Notes: generated from the letters alone by a model not told the origin. 60,909 nucleotides of DNA from Microcoleus sp. FACHB-DQ6 (GCA_014695175.1 JACJNV010000367.1:1-60909), one strand, 5' to 3'. Positions 8,539 through 17,892 are shown, counted from the first letter of the stretch. Numbers and translations are program-made.

Positions 8539-10935
8539 ATGTGCCTAAAACCAGGGGATATTCTGCGCGCGCGCTACCGAATTATCGCTAAATTAGGTGA
8601 GGGAGGGTTTGCTAAAACCTATACGGCTAACGACGCTTTAGGCAGCCCCGAAAATCCCCTGTGCGTCGTCAAGGAAATTGAGCCGCCTCAATCTAACGAT
8701 CCGGAGGTTTTGCAGGCGGCGCAGGTGCAATTTGAAAGAGAAGCTAAAACCCTGAAGTATCTCGATAAGTGTCCGCGCATTCCCAAGTTAATCGATCGCT
8801 TCCAAGAACAGGGAAAATTTTACTTAATTCAAGAATACATCGAAGGAAATCCGCTGAATAAAGAACTCGCTTCTCTCAGGCAGTTTAAGGAGTCAGAAGT
8901 TATTGATTTATTGCTGGATATTTTGTCAGTTTTAGAGTGCGTACACTCTCAAGGTATTATTCACCGGGATATTAAACCGTCAAACTTAATCCGGCGCAAG
9001 CTAGACGGCAAAATTGCGGTGATTGATTTTGGGGCAGTAAAAGCGATCGGCACTTTGGCGATCGAGAACGGTCAAATAACTCAAACTCGTGCCATTGGTA
9101 CTGAGGGTTATATGCCGGCGGAACAGTGGAAAAATCAGCCAAGATTTAACAGCGATATCTATGCTGTGGGAATCATCGGCATTCAAGCGATCGCAGGTTT
9201 AGATATTGCTGATTTTTTCAACCATCAAAAAACTGGCGAACTCGTCTGGCATTACTCCACTGACGATCGCCCGATGGTACAAATTAGTGACAAGCTAAAA
9301 AAAGTTTTAAATAAGATGGTGCGCTACCACTTTAACGATCGCTATCAGTCCGCTGCTGAAGTGTTACAGGATTTGCGAGCGCTAACAGGATTGCATTCAC
9401 CACCACCGAAACGCAGGCTGTTTTCTCGATCAATCTTTGGCTTGTTGCCATTGGCAGTTGCGGGAATGACAGCGGGACTGGCAGCCCCTATTTTTTTACG
9501 CACAATTACACCTAAAACTTGTCCTTTAATCCAAGGAGATGCTGTGAGTTGCGGCGAAGAAATCCTAGTGAAAACTTCTTCGCCTCGGTTAAAGCAAAGG
9601 GGAGTTGAGGAGTTTGCCAAATCTAATTATCAATCTGCTTTTAATTTATTCAAAAAATCCTGGAAGGAAGAAGACAGCATCGATCCCGAAACTTTAATTT
9701 ACATGAACAATGCTTGGCTTCAGGCTAAAAATGCTGATTCTTACACAATTGCTGTTGCCGTTCCCATCCTGAGAACTCAGGATGGTTCTGTAATTAATGC
9801 AGATTCGGCAAAAGAAATTTTGCGCGGCGTTGCCCAAGCCCAAACACAAGTTAATTTAGGATTAAGCGCTGCTAATGAGAGGAATAACAGCTTTCCCGGT
9901 CACAGCTTTCTCGAAGCCAAAGCTATTAACGAAAAAGGTCTGAAAGTCATCATTGCTGACGATGCGAATCTCAAAACAGAGGCCATTAAAACAGCAAATG
10001 CACTGGTTAAACAGCCGGATATTTTAGGAGTAGTCGGTCACTATGCCAGCGAAATTACCCTATCAGCGGTAGATATTTATGACCAAAATAACCTGGTTTT
10101 GATTTCTCCGGGAAGCACAACGGAAGAACTGACAGAAAAGCATCGAAAAATTTTCTTTCGCACATCCTATTCGAGTCGGTTTGCTGCTCAAACTTTAGCA
10201 AAGTATCTGCGGTCAGTAGGCAAAAATCAAGCGACAGTTTTATACAATCCCGGCAGTTCGTCGGGTTCTTATTTTACACAAGCTTTCAAACGGCAGTTTC
10301 AAGATGACAAAAAAGCAAAAATAGTCAGAAGTCGCGACTTTGATTTATCCAAAAATGAATTCAACGCCCAAACAGCTTTAAATCAAATTCAGCGCACAGG
10401 GGAAACTGCGATCGTGTTATCTCCAGACGGTCAAATTACTAATTCATTAAATAACGCTATCGCAATGGTTAAAGCCAACGGCAATCGCAATTGGATAGCC
10501 GGAATTTGGGTACTCTACAAGTGGAGAACTTTGGAAGCCGTATCCCAGTTAAAATCTTTTGAAAAACTAATCGTCTCTGTCCCCTGGCATCCCTTAAGCA
10601 GTGTTAATAAAAAATTTCCTCAACAGGCTCAAAAGTTGTGGGGAGGAACGGTAAATACCGATACCGCCTTAGCTTACGATGCAACTATTGCACTGATTAA
10701 GGCAATGGAAATGCAGCAGCAACCCAGCCGCGAAGGAATGCAAAAAACGCTTTCTCTTCCGAATTTTATTGTGGAAGGAGGAACAGGAACTATTCAGTTT
10801 GATGCGAAGGGCGATCGCAAAAATTCCCCCAGCGAATTGGTGCATATTGTCAAGTGTCGAAAAGAACAATTCGGTGTAGCTTTTGTTCCCGTCAAGTATC
10901 CGACAGCGGCAGCGGCAGGTTTAAAGTGCGATTGA
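8539..10935 (+). CDS. Ser/Thr kinase fused to a periplasmic-binding-like domain, copy 3
   Basis: 798 residues with the same plan as copy 2: kinase with lysine 45, HRDIKPSN (142-149) and DFG (163-165), hydrophobic helix about 297-321, cysteines 328 and 338, then the periplasmic-binding-like sensor. The first and last thirds look different in ancestry. The catalytic lobe and leader follow copy 2 nearly base for base, while a tract in the N-lobe (DPEVLQAAQVQFEREA) and much of the sensor (for example RDFDL, NWIAG, FEKLI) follow copy 1. That mosaic implies recombination among the tandem genes. It ends 36 bases before the convergent proC gene. The role as receptor kinase is inference from domain order. 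Confidence 0.88.
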   Translation: MCLKPGDILRARYRIIAKLGEGGFAKTYTANDALGSPENPLCVVKEIEPPQSNDPEVLQAAQVQFEREAKTLKYLDKCPRIPKLIDRFQEQGKFYLIQEYIEGNPLNKELASLRQFKESEVIDLLLDILSVLECVHSQGIIHRDIKPSNLIRRKLDGKIAVIDFGAVKAIGTLAIENGQITQTRAIGTEGYMPAEQWKNQPRFNSDIYAVGIIGIQAIAGLDIADFFNHQKTGELVWHYSTDDRPMVQISDKLKKVLNKMVRYHFNDRYQSAAEVLQDLRALTGLHSPPPKRRLFSRSIFGLLPLAVAGMTAGLAAPIFLRTITPKTCPLIQGDAVSCGEEILVKTSSPRLKQRGVEEFAKSNYQSAFNLFKKSWKEEDSIDPETLIYMNNAWLQAKNADSYTIAVAVPILRTQDGSVINADSAKEILRGVAQAQTQVNLGLSAANERNNSFPGHSFLEAKAINEKGLKVIIADDANLKTEAIKTANALVKQPDILGVVGHYASEITLSAVDIYDQNNLVLISPGSTTEELTEKHRKIFFRTSYSSRFAAQTLAKYLRSVGKNQATVLYNPGSSSGSYFTQAFKRQFQDDKKAKIVRSRDFDLSKNEFNAQTALNQIQRTGETAIVLSPDGQITNSLNNAIAMVKANGNRNWIAGIWVLYKWRTLEAVSQLKSFEKLIVSVPWHPLSSVNKKFPQQAQKLWGGTVNTDTALAYDATIALIKAMEMQQQPSREGMQKTLSLPNFIVEGGTGTIQFDAKGDRKNSPSELVHIVKCRKEQFGVAFVPVKYPTAAAAGLKCD

Positions 10936-10971
10936 ACTCATTTCTGATTGTTTCTGGGCGTCATTCCTGAG

Positions 10972-11817
10972 TTATTTCCCCAATTCTTGAGAACGCAAAC
11001 AAGCTGCTTTCACTGCTTCGATTAGGGCCGATCGAAAGCCGCTACTCTCTAATTTAGCAATTCCCGCAATAGTCGTGCCGCCGGGACTTGTAACTTGATC
11101 TTTCAATTGTGCCGGGTGCATTCCCGTTTCTTGCATTAGCTTCGCCGTACCGAATACAGTTTGCAAAGCTAATTGAGAGGCGATCGCCCGTGGCAGTCCT
11201 GCACAAACTCCGCCATCTGTCAAGGCTTCAATTAAAATTGCTACATAACCAGGCCCGGAACCCGAAAGCCCCGTCACCGCATCCAGCATACTCTCAGGCA
11301 CTTCTACCACTTCTCCCACGGCCTGAAAGATGCGCTTTACCAATTCTAAATCAGCCGGTTGCACGAGTTTTCCCGAGGCGATCGCGCTCATTCCCGCTCC
11401 TACCGTGGCAGGGGTATTCGGCATCACCCGCAGCACTCCCCGCCCCGGGAAGGCTGGTTCGAGCTTGCTCAGTGGCACTCCTGCCAAAATCGACACTACC
11501 AGCGCTTCTGGCTCAGAATTAGCCGTTTCTCCATTATTTCCCTGTTGGCGATCGGCAGCCACGGCCAATTCCAAAGCTACCGTATCAAAAACTTGCGGTT
11601 TAATCGCCAAAAACAGCACTTCTGTAGCGGCAGCAACTTCTAGATTGCTGGCTGTTGTTCCAATCCCGTAGGTTTCCGTCAAAAATTGGCGGCGTTGAAG
11701 TTGTGGGTCGCTCACCAATATTTCTGAAGGCAAATAAACTTTTTGTGCAATTAAGCGGGATAAGAGAGCCTCTCCCATTACCCCGCCGCCGATGGTACCA
11801 AATTTTATGTTAGTCAT
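10972..11817 (-). CDS. proC: Pyrroline-5-carboxylate reductase
   Basis: Catalyses the last step of proline synthesis, reducing 1-pyrroline-5-carboxylate with NAD(P)H. The 281-residue length is usual. The N-terminal Rossmann motif GGGVMGEALLS is at about residues 11-21; VMPNTPATVGAGMS and VTGLSGSGPGYV mark the family core, and the C-terminal DQVTSPGGTTIAGI signature is present. It is the last gene of a seven-gene reverse-strand run; proC next to sepF and the pipXY pair is the common cyanobacterial order. A repeat-rich spacer of about 190 bases separates it from sepF, so it may be expressed partly on its own. Confidence 0.95.
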   Translation of the reverse strand: MTNIKFGTIGGGVMGEALLSRLIAQKVYLPSEILVSDPQLQRRQFLTETYGIGTTASNLEVAAATEVLFLAIKPQVFDTVALELAVAADRQQGNNGETANSEPEALVVSILAGVPLSKLEPAFPGRGVLRVMPNTPATVGAGMSAIASGKLVQPADLELVKRIFQAVGEVVEVPESMLDAVTGLSGSGPGYVAILIEALTDGGVCAGLPRAIASQLALQTVFGTAKLMQETGMHPAQLKDQVTSPGGTTIAGIAKLESSGFRSALIEAVKAACLRSQELGK

Positions 11818-11818
11818 T

Positions 11819-12009
11819 AGTCAGTTGTCACTTGTCACTTTTGAGTTATCAGTTGTCAGTTGTCAGTTGTCAGTTGTCATTGGTTACTTAGTTGTTAGCT
11901 AATGTTATTAATCCGCAGTGTTTATTCCACAGTTATTAGTTGTTAACTATTGACTACTGACTACTGACTACTGACTACTCACCACTGTCAACTGACTACT
12001 AACTACTGA
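11819..12009. repeat. Tandem heptamer repeats between sepF and proC
   Basis: Two blocks of short tandemly repeated heptamers: TTGTCAG-type units at about 11822-11880 and TGACTAC-type units at about 11949-12009, running up to the end of sepF. Such blocks are common between genes in filamentous cyanobacteria. They may separate transcripts of the two genes; no function is shown. Confidence 0.85.
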
Positions 12010-12624
12010 CTACTGAGCGATTGGAGCTTGTTCTGCGGGCCAGACTGTGGGTGCAGGAGCAGCAGCACGAGGGCGTCCTTGAGCAGGAGGCACTTCGTGA
12101 ACCACACCAGACTGAGTTCTCACCTGCACGCAGCTAGGCGTAAACAAGAAAATACTTTCGCCAATTCGCTCTTGATGACCGTCCAGGGCATAAGTACCGC
12201 CCGCCACAAAGTCCACAGCTCTTTGCGCTTGGTCTGGGTCCATCACCGTCAGGTTCAAAACCACAGACTTCCGTTCCTTAAGCGCTCGAATTGCTGCCGG
12301 CATCTCTTCAAAAGTGCGCGGCTCCATTACTACTACTTCCGAAATCCCGTTCATAGCTCCAGGCATTCCAATCACGTTATTCATTACTGACCCTACTCCC
12401 CCGGTTGGTGCAACGACATCCATACCTGTCGATCCTACTACTGACCGCTCCCGCATTCTACGATTTTGACGACGTTCTTCTTCTGCTGCGACGGCAGCGG
12501 CGTTGGGTTCAGGCGCTTGGTAGAAGTTCTGATAGCGCTCCCCTTCCGTTTCGTCGTACACGTCATCGTACTCAGGCTCATTGTTGATGCCTACAAAATC
12601 TCGCAGTTTAGAAAAAATATTCAT
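12010..12624 (-). CDS. sepF: Cell division protein SepF
   Basis: FtsZ-binding septum protein (YlmF family), needed in cyanobacteria for normal Z-ring assembly. The 204 residues start with the membrane-binding amphipathic segment [13 protein letters not shown]. After an acidic, variable linker (residues 15-90) comes the SepF core from about 95, with [38 protein letters not shown] and the GGTYALDG turn. A proline/alanine-rich tail ends the protein. It lies between pipY and proC, the usual cyanobacterial arrangement. Confidence 0.95.
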   Translation of the reverse strand: MNIFSKLRDFVGINNEPEYDDVYDETEGERYQNFYQAPEPNAAAVAAEEERRQNRRMRERSVVGSTGMDVVAPTGGVGSVMNNVIGMPGAMNGISEVVVMEPRTFEEMPAAIRALKERKSVVLNLTVMDPDQAQRAVDFVAGGTYALDGHQERIGESIFLFTPSCVQVRTQSGVVHEVPPAQGRPRAAAPAPTVWPAEQAPIAQ

Positions 12625-12741
12625 GATTCACTCTCCTTCACGACTTTGCTGCCCCGACTCTACTCGCGTTGCGCGTTAGTCGCGGGTGGCTGACTACTAT
12701 ATATTTAACCTAAATTGTCTTTATTAGAAGATTTGAATTAT

Positions 12742-13407
12742 TTATCCCCTCCTAGAGCCAAATAAGGTTTGTCCTAGCCGTACCATAGTAGCACCTGCTT
12801 GAATTGCCAAATGATAATCTCCCGACATCCCCATCGAGAGCTGCTGCATTTGAATGCAGGACAAATTTTGCTGTTGGATTTTGTCAGCAAGTTCGCGGGT
12901 GCTGTTAAATAATTCTAGGATTTGCGAGTCATTTAACCCCAGTGGGGGTATTGTCATCAAACCTTGAATTTTGATATGCTGACATTTGTTGAGTTCTGGA
13001 AGGTCGGCCAGCAGTTCTGGAACTGTCCAGCCGTATTTGTCCGGGTCGGGCAACATTTTGACTTGCAGGCAGACTTGGGGAGAGCACGACTGTTCGCCCG
13101 CCAAGCGCGAAAGTCGCTGAGCGATTTTTAAATTGTCTAGAGAATGAATCCACTGGAAATGCTCTAGGGCTTTGGCGGCTTTGTTGGCTTGCAAGTGGCC
13201 GATCAAGTGCCAGTTGATATCCGGTAAATCTTGCAGTTGCCTTTGTTTGTCGGCAGTCTCTTGAACCTTACTCTCGCCAAAATCCCGGATACCGGCGTCG
13301 TATGCTTCGCGGATAGCATCAGTCGGTACCTGTTTGGTAACGGCAATTAACCGCACTGATTCCGGCAAGTGTTGGCGAATGCTGTTAATTCGAGAGGCAA
13401 TGGTCAT
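12742..13407 (-). CDS. pipY: PLP homeostasis protein PipY (YggS family)
   Basis: Pyridoxal-phosphate-binding protein of the YggS/PLPBP family, 221 residues, no known catalytic reaction; it helps balance vitamin B6 and amino acid pools. The PLP lysine lies in LIAVTKQVP (lysine about 26). Other signatures are FGESKVQE, WHLIGHLQANK, and the phosphate-binding C-terminal MQQLSMGMSGDYHLAIQAG with GATMVRLGQTLFG. In cyanobacteria the gene is paired with pipX, 72 bases upstream here, and the two are functionally linked. Confidence 0.95.
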   Translation of the reverse strand: MTIASRINSIRQHLPESVRLIAVTKQVPTDAIREAYDAGIRDFGESKVQETADKQRQLQDLPDINWHLIGHLQANKAAKALEHFQWIHSLDNLKIAQRLSRLAGEQSCSPQVCLQVKMLPDPDKYGWTVPELLADLPELNKCQHIKIQGLMTIPPLGLNDSQILELFNSTRELADKIQQQNLSCIQMQQLSMGMSGDYHLAIQAGATMVRLGQTLFGSRRG

Positions 13408-13479
13408 GGGTACTCAACGCTCTTGACGGGAGGGAAGGAAAATTAAGACAGTTACCAATTACCAAGTTACTGATTTTCG

Positions 13480-13749
13480 CTATTGAAACGTGCGCTGGTG
13501 AATGGTCTGCAATTGGTCGTACTCTTGATATTGACCGCTGCGACGCAGGGTTCGCAGGCGAATTTCGACCATGAGGCGAGCGTCGGAGCGGCTGATAGGT
13601 TCAAATCTCAGGCCGCCTGGGCCGTTTGTCACCAAAAAAAACAGGCGTTGGGCGTATAGGGTGGTAAATAATTCTTGGCTGTCTTCAACCTGGGATACCC
13701 TGAAGAGGAGGCCAAAGTTTGGATGATTCAGGTAAGTTTCGGTAGTCAT
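13480..13749 (-). CDS. pipX: PII-interacting protein PipX
   Basis: Small cyanobacteria-specific regulator, 89 residues, that swaps between PII (GlnB) and the nitrogen transcription factor NtcA according to 2-oxoglutarate and ADP/ATP levels, so tuning nitrogen gene expression. The N-terminal Tudor-like fold is seen in YLNHPNFGLLFRVSQVED through VTNGPGGLRFEPI; two C-terminal helices follow (RSDARLMVEIRLRTLRR). pipY follows 72 bases downstream and acpS is 42 bases upstream. This gene is strong evidence for cyanobacterial DNA. Confidence 0.96.
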   Translation of the reverse strand: MTTETYLNHPNFGLLFRVSQVEDSQELFTTLYAQRLFFLVTNGPGGLRFEPISRSDARLMVEIRLRTLRRSGQYQEYDQLQTIHQRTFQ

Positions 13750-13791
13750 TAACGCTCACAATCGATCAATTTTAGATTAAAGATTTCGATT

Positions 13792-14250
13792 TTAGATTTT
13801 AGTTTCGCTCGATCGCCCGACGGCGTTGTTTGACGGCGGGGTACAAAGAGCGATAGCCGTAGCCGTGCAATAGTCTCCGTCGTGGCTGAGGCTCAATTGC
13901 CACTGGCAATTTCCCCAAACTGAGGCTCGTGCTGCTGCGGTTCCGTGCAGTTGGACGTTTGGAGCACCGTTTTCGGAGCGCCGAATCTCCACATCTGCAT
14001 ACCGTATTCCCCGCCATCCCGTGCCTAGAGCTTTGACAACGGCTTCTTTTGCTGCCCAGCGCCCCGCTAGTTGGTTGCAGGAAACTCGATTCATTTTACC
14101 TTTAATGCTGCTGTGTTGAGAATTTAGTGACCTACAATCCCTTTGTTCGGCGGGCGTGTAAACTTTTTCGAGGAAGCGATCGCCAAACCGATCTAATGCG
14201 GCTTGTATGCGCGGAACATATACGATATCTGTCCCAAGATAGATGTTCAA
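13792..14250 (-). CDS. acpS: Holo-[acyl-carrier-protein] synthase
   Basis: Transfers the 4'-phosphopantetheine arm of CoA to apo-acyl carrier protein, switching on fatty acid synthesis. Seen: start MNIYLGTDIVYVPRI with the metal-binding aspartate 8, RWAAKEAVVKALGTGW around 65-80 with the second metal glutamate, and SLSHDGDYCTATAIA near 118. The 152-residue length is slightly long because of a tail (about 15 residues) and a loop of LNSQHSSIKGKMN before the core. It sits between ecfT and pipX; I do not recall acpS as a standard member of this neighbourhood. Confidence 0.92.
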   Translation of the reverse strand: MNIYLGTDIVYVPRIQAALDRFGDRFLEKVYTPAEQRDCRSLNSQHSSIKGKMNRVSCNQLAGRWAAKEAVVKALGTGWRGIRYADVEIRRSENGAPNVQLHGTAAARASVWGNCQWQLSLSHDGDYCTATAIALCTPPSNNAVGRSSETKI

Positions 14251-14383
14251 GGTCTTGGTTCTCTAAATATTTGTCTCCATTACTTTAGCAGGACTGTCGC
14301 GCACCAGACAAAACTTACTCAAATCTAGACCCGTGATCCAAACGACCAGCTTCATCAGTCATTCCCAATTCTTCAATATTATT

Positions 14384-14416
14384 CAATCTAAAATCTAAAA
14401 TCTAAAATCTAAAATC
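14384..14416. repeat. Heptamer repeat TCTAAAA
   Basis: About four tandem copies of AATCTAA/TCTAAAA immediately after the ecfT stop codon (reverse strand). The same heptamer recurs near 15568, 44190 and 49541 in this window. Confidence 0.8.
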
Positions 14417-15412
14417 TTAACTGTCCCAACCCCAAACCAAGCGGGCGCTCCAGAGGACGAGCAAGCAGCCGAGGGCAATCCAGTCTCGGATTTTCAATTG
14501 CAACTGGTGCCATTCTACACGGTGTCGATCGGGACTGGTGAAGCCGCGAACTTTCATGGCGCTGGCTATTTGTTCAGCTCGCAGGAGCAAGTTTTCTAAC
14601 AGCCGCTCGGCTATCATCAACCACACTTGAGCGGCGCTGCGAAATCCGAGTTTTTTCCAGTTTATCGCTCGGGTTCTGACCGATCGCACTAAATTTTGTA
14701 TTTCTTCCAATACTAGGGGAATGAACCGCAAAGATAGAGTTAATGTTAGCGCTATTTCGGTGACTGGCCAGTTCAAGCGGCGCAGAGGCTGCATTAAGTT
14801 TTCAATCGCGGCGGTGATTTCTTCGCTGGCTGTGGTGAGAAGGTAGAGGTTGGTGCTGTAAATTACTGTGAAAAATAGGGTACTGACGTTGATAGCTAAA
14901 TCTAGGGATTGGCGGGTGATTTTAATCGGGCCTTGTTTGAATACAACGTAACGGTAGTTTGTGGGTTGGGGGAGTTGATTTGGGCTTTGGGCTTTGGGAT
15001 TGGGGATTTGGGAGTTTGAGCCTAAGTTAAAAGGTTTGTACCAGGGTTTGGGCTCTTGACGGGGTGGAAGGGTTGCGGGCTGTTGGGAAAAGGTTAATTC
15101 GTCGGCGGGGATGCGGGGCTGGTGTTCTGAGCGGAGTCCGTCGGGGGCGAGCGCGCTGAGACCAAATACTAATAGACAGAATAGCAGCAGCAGTCCCATT
15201 TGCTGTTTCCACACGCGCAAGGGAATTGCTGCTGTTAGTGTCAGTACGATTAACATTCCTACTAGCATCAACCGCCAGATGGGATTGGCGAGTATTGGCG
15301 CAATCAGAAATGTCATCAACCAGGCGAGTTTTACGCGGGAGTCTAACCGGTGCAGCCAGGTTACGGGTTGTTCTAGGTAAAGTCCAATAGGGAGCGATCG
15401 CAATAAATCCAT
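14417..15412 (-). CDS. ecfT: Energy-coupling factor transporter T component
   Basis: CbiQ/EcfT-type membrane scaffold that links an ATPase pair to a substrate-binding S component in vitamin or metal importers. 331 residues, longer than the usual ~265. Hydrophobic helices lie at about 30-95, 168-195 and 295-320, and the coupling-helix signature SAMKVRGF is at about 285. A stretch at residues about 100-150 is low complexity (QIPNPKAQSPNQLPQ) and is encoded by GGGATTTGGG-like repeats, which explains the extra length. No ATPase or S component is nearby. In cyanobacteria this gene typically lies between der and pipX, as here. Confidence 0.9.
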   Translation of the reverse strand: MDLLRSLPIGLYLEQPVTWLHRLDSRVKLAWLMTFLIAPILANPIWRLMLVGMLIVLTLTAAIPLRVWKQQMGLLLLFCLLVFGLSALAPDGLRSEHQPRIPADELTFSQQPATLPPRQEPKPWYKPFNLGSNSQIPNPKAQSPNQLPQPTNYRYVVFKQGPIKITRQSLDLAINVSTLFFTVIYSTNLYLLTTASEEITAAIENLMQPLRRLNWPVTEIALTLTLSLRFIPLVLEEIQNLVRSVRTRAINWKKLGFRSAAQVWLMIAERLLENLLLRAEQIASAMKVRGFTSPDRHRVEWHQLQLKIRDWIALGCLLVLWSARLVWGWDS

Positions 15413-15586
15413 TTTGTCGATTTTAGATTTTTAATAATATAAATTTATTGAACCGCGAAGACGCATTAGGCGAAGCCGCGCGTAAGCGCTAGGACGCGAA
15501 GGAAGAGAAAGAAGGAAGAGAAAAGAAAGAAACGCAATTTGCTTTGATTATTAAACTGCGTTTTTTCTTTAATCTAAAATCTAGAA

Positions 15587-16948
15587 TTACTTCACGCGCA
15601 GTGCTCTGTTGGTTGTGCTGATTTCGCTGGCGCGAACTTTTTTGCCTCTCCAAAGTAGCCGCATTGGTGTACCGGTAAAGCCTAGGTGTTTGCGGAATTG
15701 GCTTTCCATGTAGCGGCGGTAATTTTCGGTGAAGCGTTTGGGATCGTTGACAAATAGGGCGATTGTCGGTGGCTGCGATCGCACTTGAGTACCGTAATAG
15801 ATTTTGCCTTGTTTTCCTTGGCGGGTAACTGGGGCTGAGTGCCAGGTTGTGGCTTCTTCTATGACTTCGTTAATGACGGCGGTAGGGACGCGACGTTTGT
15901 GTTCGTCGGAGGCTTTGTCTACTAATTCAATGATTTTTTCAACTCGCTGTCCAGTCATGGCGCTAACAAAAATCATTTCAGCCCAGTCGAGGAAATAAAG
16001 TCGGGTTCTTACTTCTCTTTCGTACTCGTAGATGGTGTCGGAGTCTTTTTCTACGGCGTCCCATTTGTTGACGACTATGATGCAGGCGCGACCTTCTTGG
16101 CTGATGCGATCGGCTAATTTTTGGTCTTGGTCGGTAACGCCGTCAATTGCGTCAATTACTAGCAGTATTACGTCGGCCCGGCGGATGGCTTTGAAAGCGC
16201 GGTTGATGCCGAAAAATTCTGCGCCGTATTCGACGTTTTTCTTTTTGCGTATTCCGGCTGTGTCGATCAGGCGGTAGGTTTTACCGTTGCGTTCTACTAT
16301 GGTGTCTATCGCGTCGCGGGTTGTGCCGGAAATCGGGCTGACTATAGCGCGGTTTTCTCCGAGAAATGCGTTTAACAAACTCGATTTGCCGACGTTGGGA
16401 CGACCGATAATTGCTACTTTAATTTCCTCAACTTCTGGTAATACTTCTGTGGGAAGATAAGTTATTAATTTGTCAAGCAATTCGCCGGTGCCGTTGCCGT
16501 GAATGCCGGAAATTGGGTAAGGTTCTCCCAGTCCCAATTGCCAAAAGTCGGCTGCTTGGGTGAGTCCTGTATTTTCCGATTCGCATTTGTTGACGGCGAG
16601 AATGACTGGGACTTTTTGCAGTCTCAGCCAAGATGCGATCGCTTCGTCGCCGCCGGTGAGCCCGGTTTGTCCGTCTACTACGAAAATTGCTGCGCTGGCT
16701 TCTGCTAGGGCCGCCATTGCTTGTTCGCGAATTAAAGGCAGAAATTCTGTTTCGTCGTCGAATACTAGACCGCCGGTGTCTACGACTTGATATTCCCGAT
16801 CGCCCCAGTAAGCCGGTCTGTAAGTGCGATCGCGCGTGATTCCTGGTTCGTCGTGGACGATCGCGTCTTGGGTGTTGGCTAAACGGTTGACGATCGTCGA
16901 TTTGCCTACATTGGGGCGTCCAATAATAGCAACTATAGGTAGAGACAT
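15587..16948 (-). CDS. der: Ribosome biogenesis GTPase Der
   Basis: Essential tandem GTPase (EngA) for 50S ribosome assembly. 453 residues with two G domains: GRPNVGKST at about 10-18 with DTGG and NKCE, and GRPNVGKSS at about 185-193 with DTAG and NKWD. The C-terminal KH-like domain starts near 355 ([15 protein letters not shown]) and ends basic ([13 protein letters not shown]). It is first in the reverse-strand run that continues with ecfT. The 174-base spacer to ecfT has purine-rich repeats including an ACCGCGAAGACGC-type element seen widely in cyanobacteria. Confidence 0.97.
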   Translation of the reverse strand: MSLPIVAIIGRPNVGKSTIVNRLANTQDAIVHDEPGITRDRTYRPAYWGDREYQVVDTGGLVFDDETEFLPLIREQAMAALAEASAAIFVVDGQTGLTGGDEAIASWLRLQKVPVILAVNKCESENTGLTQAADFWQLGLGEPYPISGIHGNGTGELLDKLITYLPTEVLPEVEEIKVAIIGRPNVGKSSLLNAFLGENRAIVSPISGTTRDAIDTIVERNGKTYRLIDTAGIRKKKNVEYGAEFFGINRAFKAIRRADVILLVIDAIDGVTDQDQKLADRISQEGRACIIVVNKWDAVEKDSDTIYEYEREVRTRLYFLDWAEMIFVSAMTGQRVEKIIELVDKASDEHKRRVPTAVINEVIEEATTWHSAPVTRQGKQGKIYYGTQVRSQPPTIALFVNDPKRFTENYRRYMESQFRKHLGFTGTPMRLLWRGKKVRASEISTTNRALRVK

Positions 16949-17349
16949 AAAAGTAGCAGCAATTAGGCTGCGCCGTAATTTTGAGGTTTAGTCTTGTATT
17001 GTAAGCTAATCTGACCGGAATTTTATAGATTGAGCCTGTGTTTCTGTCTTTTCATGCTGTAGGCGCTGTTTTACCGATCGCCCGTTTAAACATTGAACCC
17101 TAAAAAATAGCCACAGCCTATGGATCTGCATTCCCAGCCCGACTCTGAGAATTAGAAATAAAACTTAAATAACTCCACAAATCATCTCATGTGTGGTAAT
17201 TCTTTGATGATTATGAAGGTAGATATAGGATTTTAGCGATCGGCTATTATTGAAAATAAGCAGGAGTTTAGTTTTTGACGAAAGCTTAAAACAGCAGCTT
17301 AAAAATGGAAACTAAATTTCCCTCAAAGCTCAACACATTAGGTGGTAAT
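16949..17349. other. Gene-free divergent spacer between der and the cupin gene
   Basis: About 400 bases holding the promoter regions of two divergent genes. I see no reading frame, RNA gene or strong repeat. It is AT-rich, and an AGGTGG ribosome site lies just before the cupin Met at 17350. Confidence 0.5.
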
Positions 17350-17892
17350 ATGGCTGTTCTGCAACTAGAAGACGGTAGAACATATACGGATATCCGGGCG
17401 ATCGCGAGTCAACTGGCCGTTTTAAATATTGAGATCGATTCCCTGCCCCAAAACAAAAATCCGGCGTTTCAAGAACTGCTCGTTCAAGACATTCTCAATG
17501 TTACAGAAAAACAGCAGATTCTCGCAGCCTTTAATAGCGAGTTTGAACAGTTCAAGCGCGCCAGCGGATATCGGTGGTGCGACTTAAAAGTGCTGCATCC
17601 AGGTTCCCAGCAGATTTACGCGCTGATGACTCAAAGCGATCGCACTCATACCCACACAGATGCAGAAGTTCTTCACATTTTAGCTGGGGAATGCGTTTTT
17701 GGGTTTGTGTATTCTAACGGCTCTCAGGTACAATTAATGCTGCAAGCTGAAGAATACATTAAAGTGCCTGCCAATACCGAACATTGGTTTTATCTCACTC
17801 CGTCGCTGTACTTGAAAGCCTTGCAGTATTACACCAGTGCTCAAGGCTGGGTTCCTCAGTATACTAACAGGAAACTAAAAATTAAAAACTAA
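17350..17892 (+). CDS. Acireductone dioxygenase-like cupin
   Basis: 180-residue cupin resembling acireductone dioxygenase (MtnD), which oxidises the enediol intermediate of methionine salvage. Metal-binding residues fit that family: HTHTDAEV gives histidines 100 and 102 and glutamate 106, and VPANTEHWFYLT gives histidine 145. The end, ALQYYTSAQGWVPQYT, also fits the family's GWVAxYT closing motif. Length matches. Start: the second Met at 17350 has AGGTGG five bases upstream; an ATG at 17305 would add 15 residues without support. No other salvage gene lies nearby. A hairpin follows the stop. Exact substrate is unproven, so I give no symbol. Confidence 0.8.
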   Translation: MAVLQLEDGRTYTDIRAIASQLAVLNIEIDSLPQNKNPAFQELLVQDILNVTEKQQILAAFNSEFEQFKRASGYRWCDLKVLHPGSQQIYALMTQSDRTHTHTDAEVLHILAGECVFGFVYSNGSQVQLMLQAEEYIKVPANTEHWFYLTPSLYLKALQYYTSAQGWVPQYTNRKLKIKN

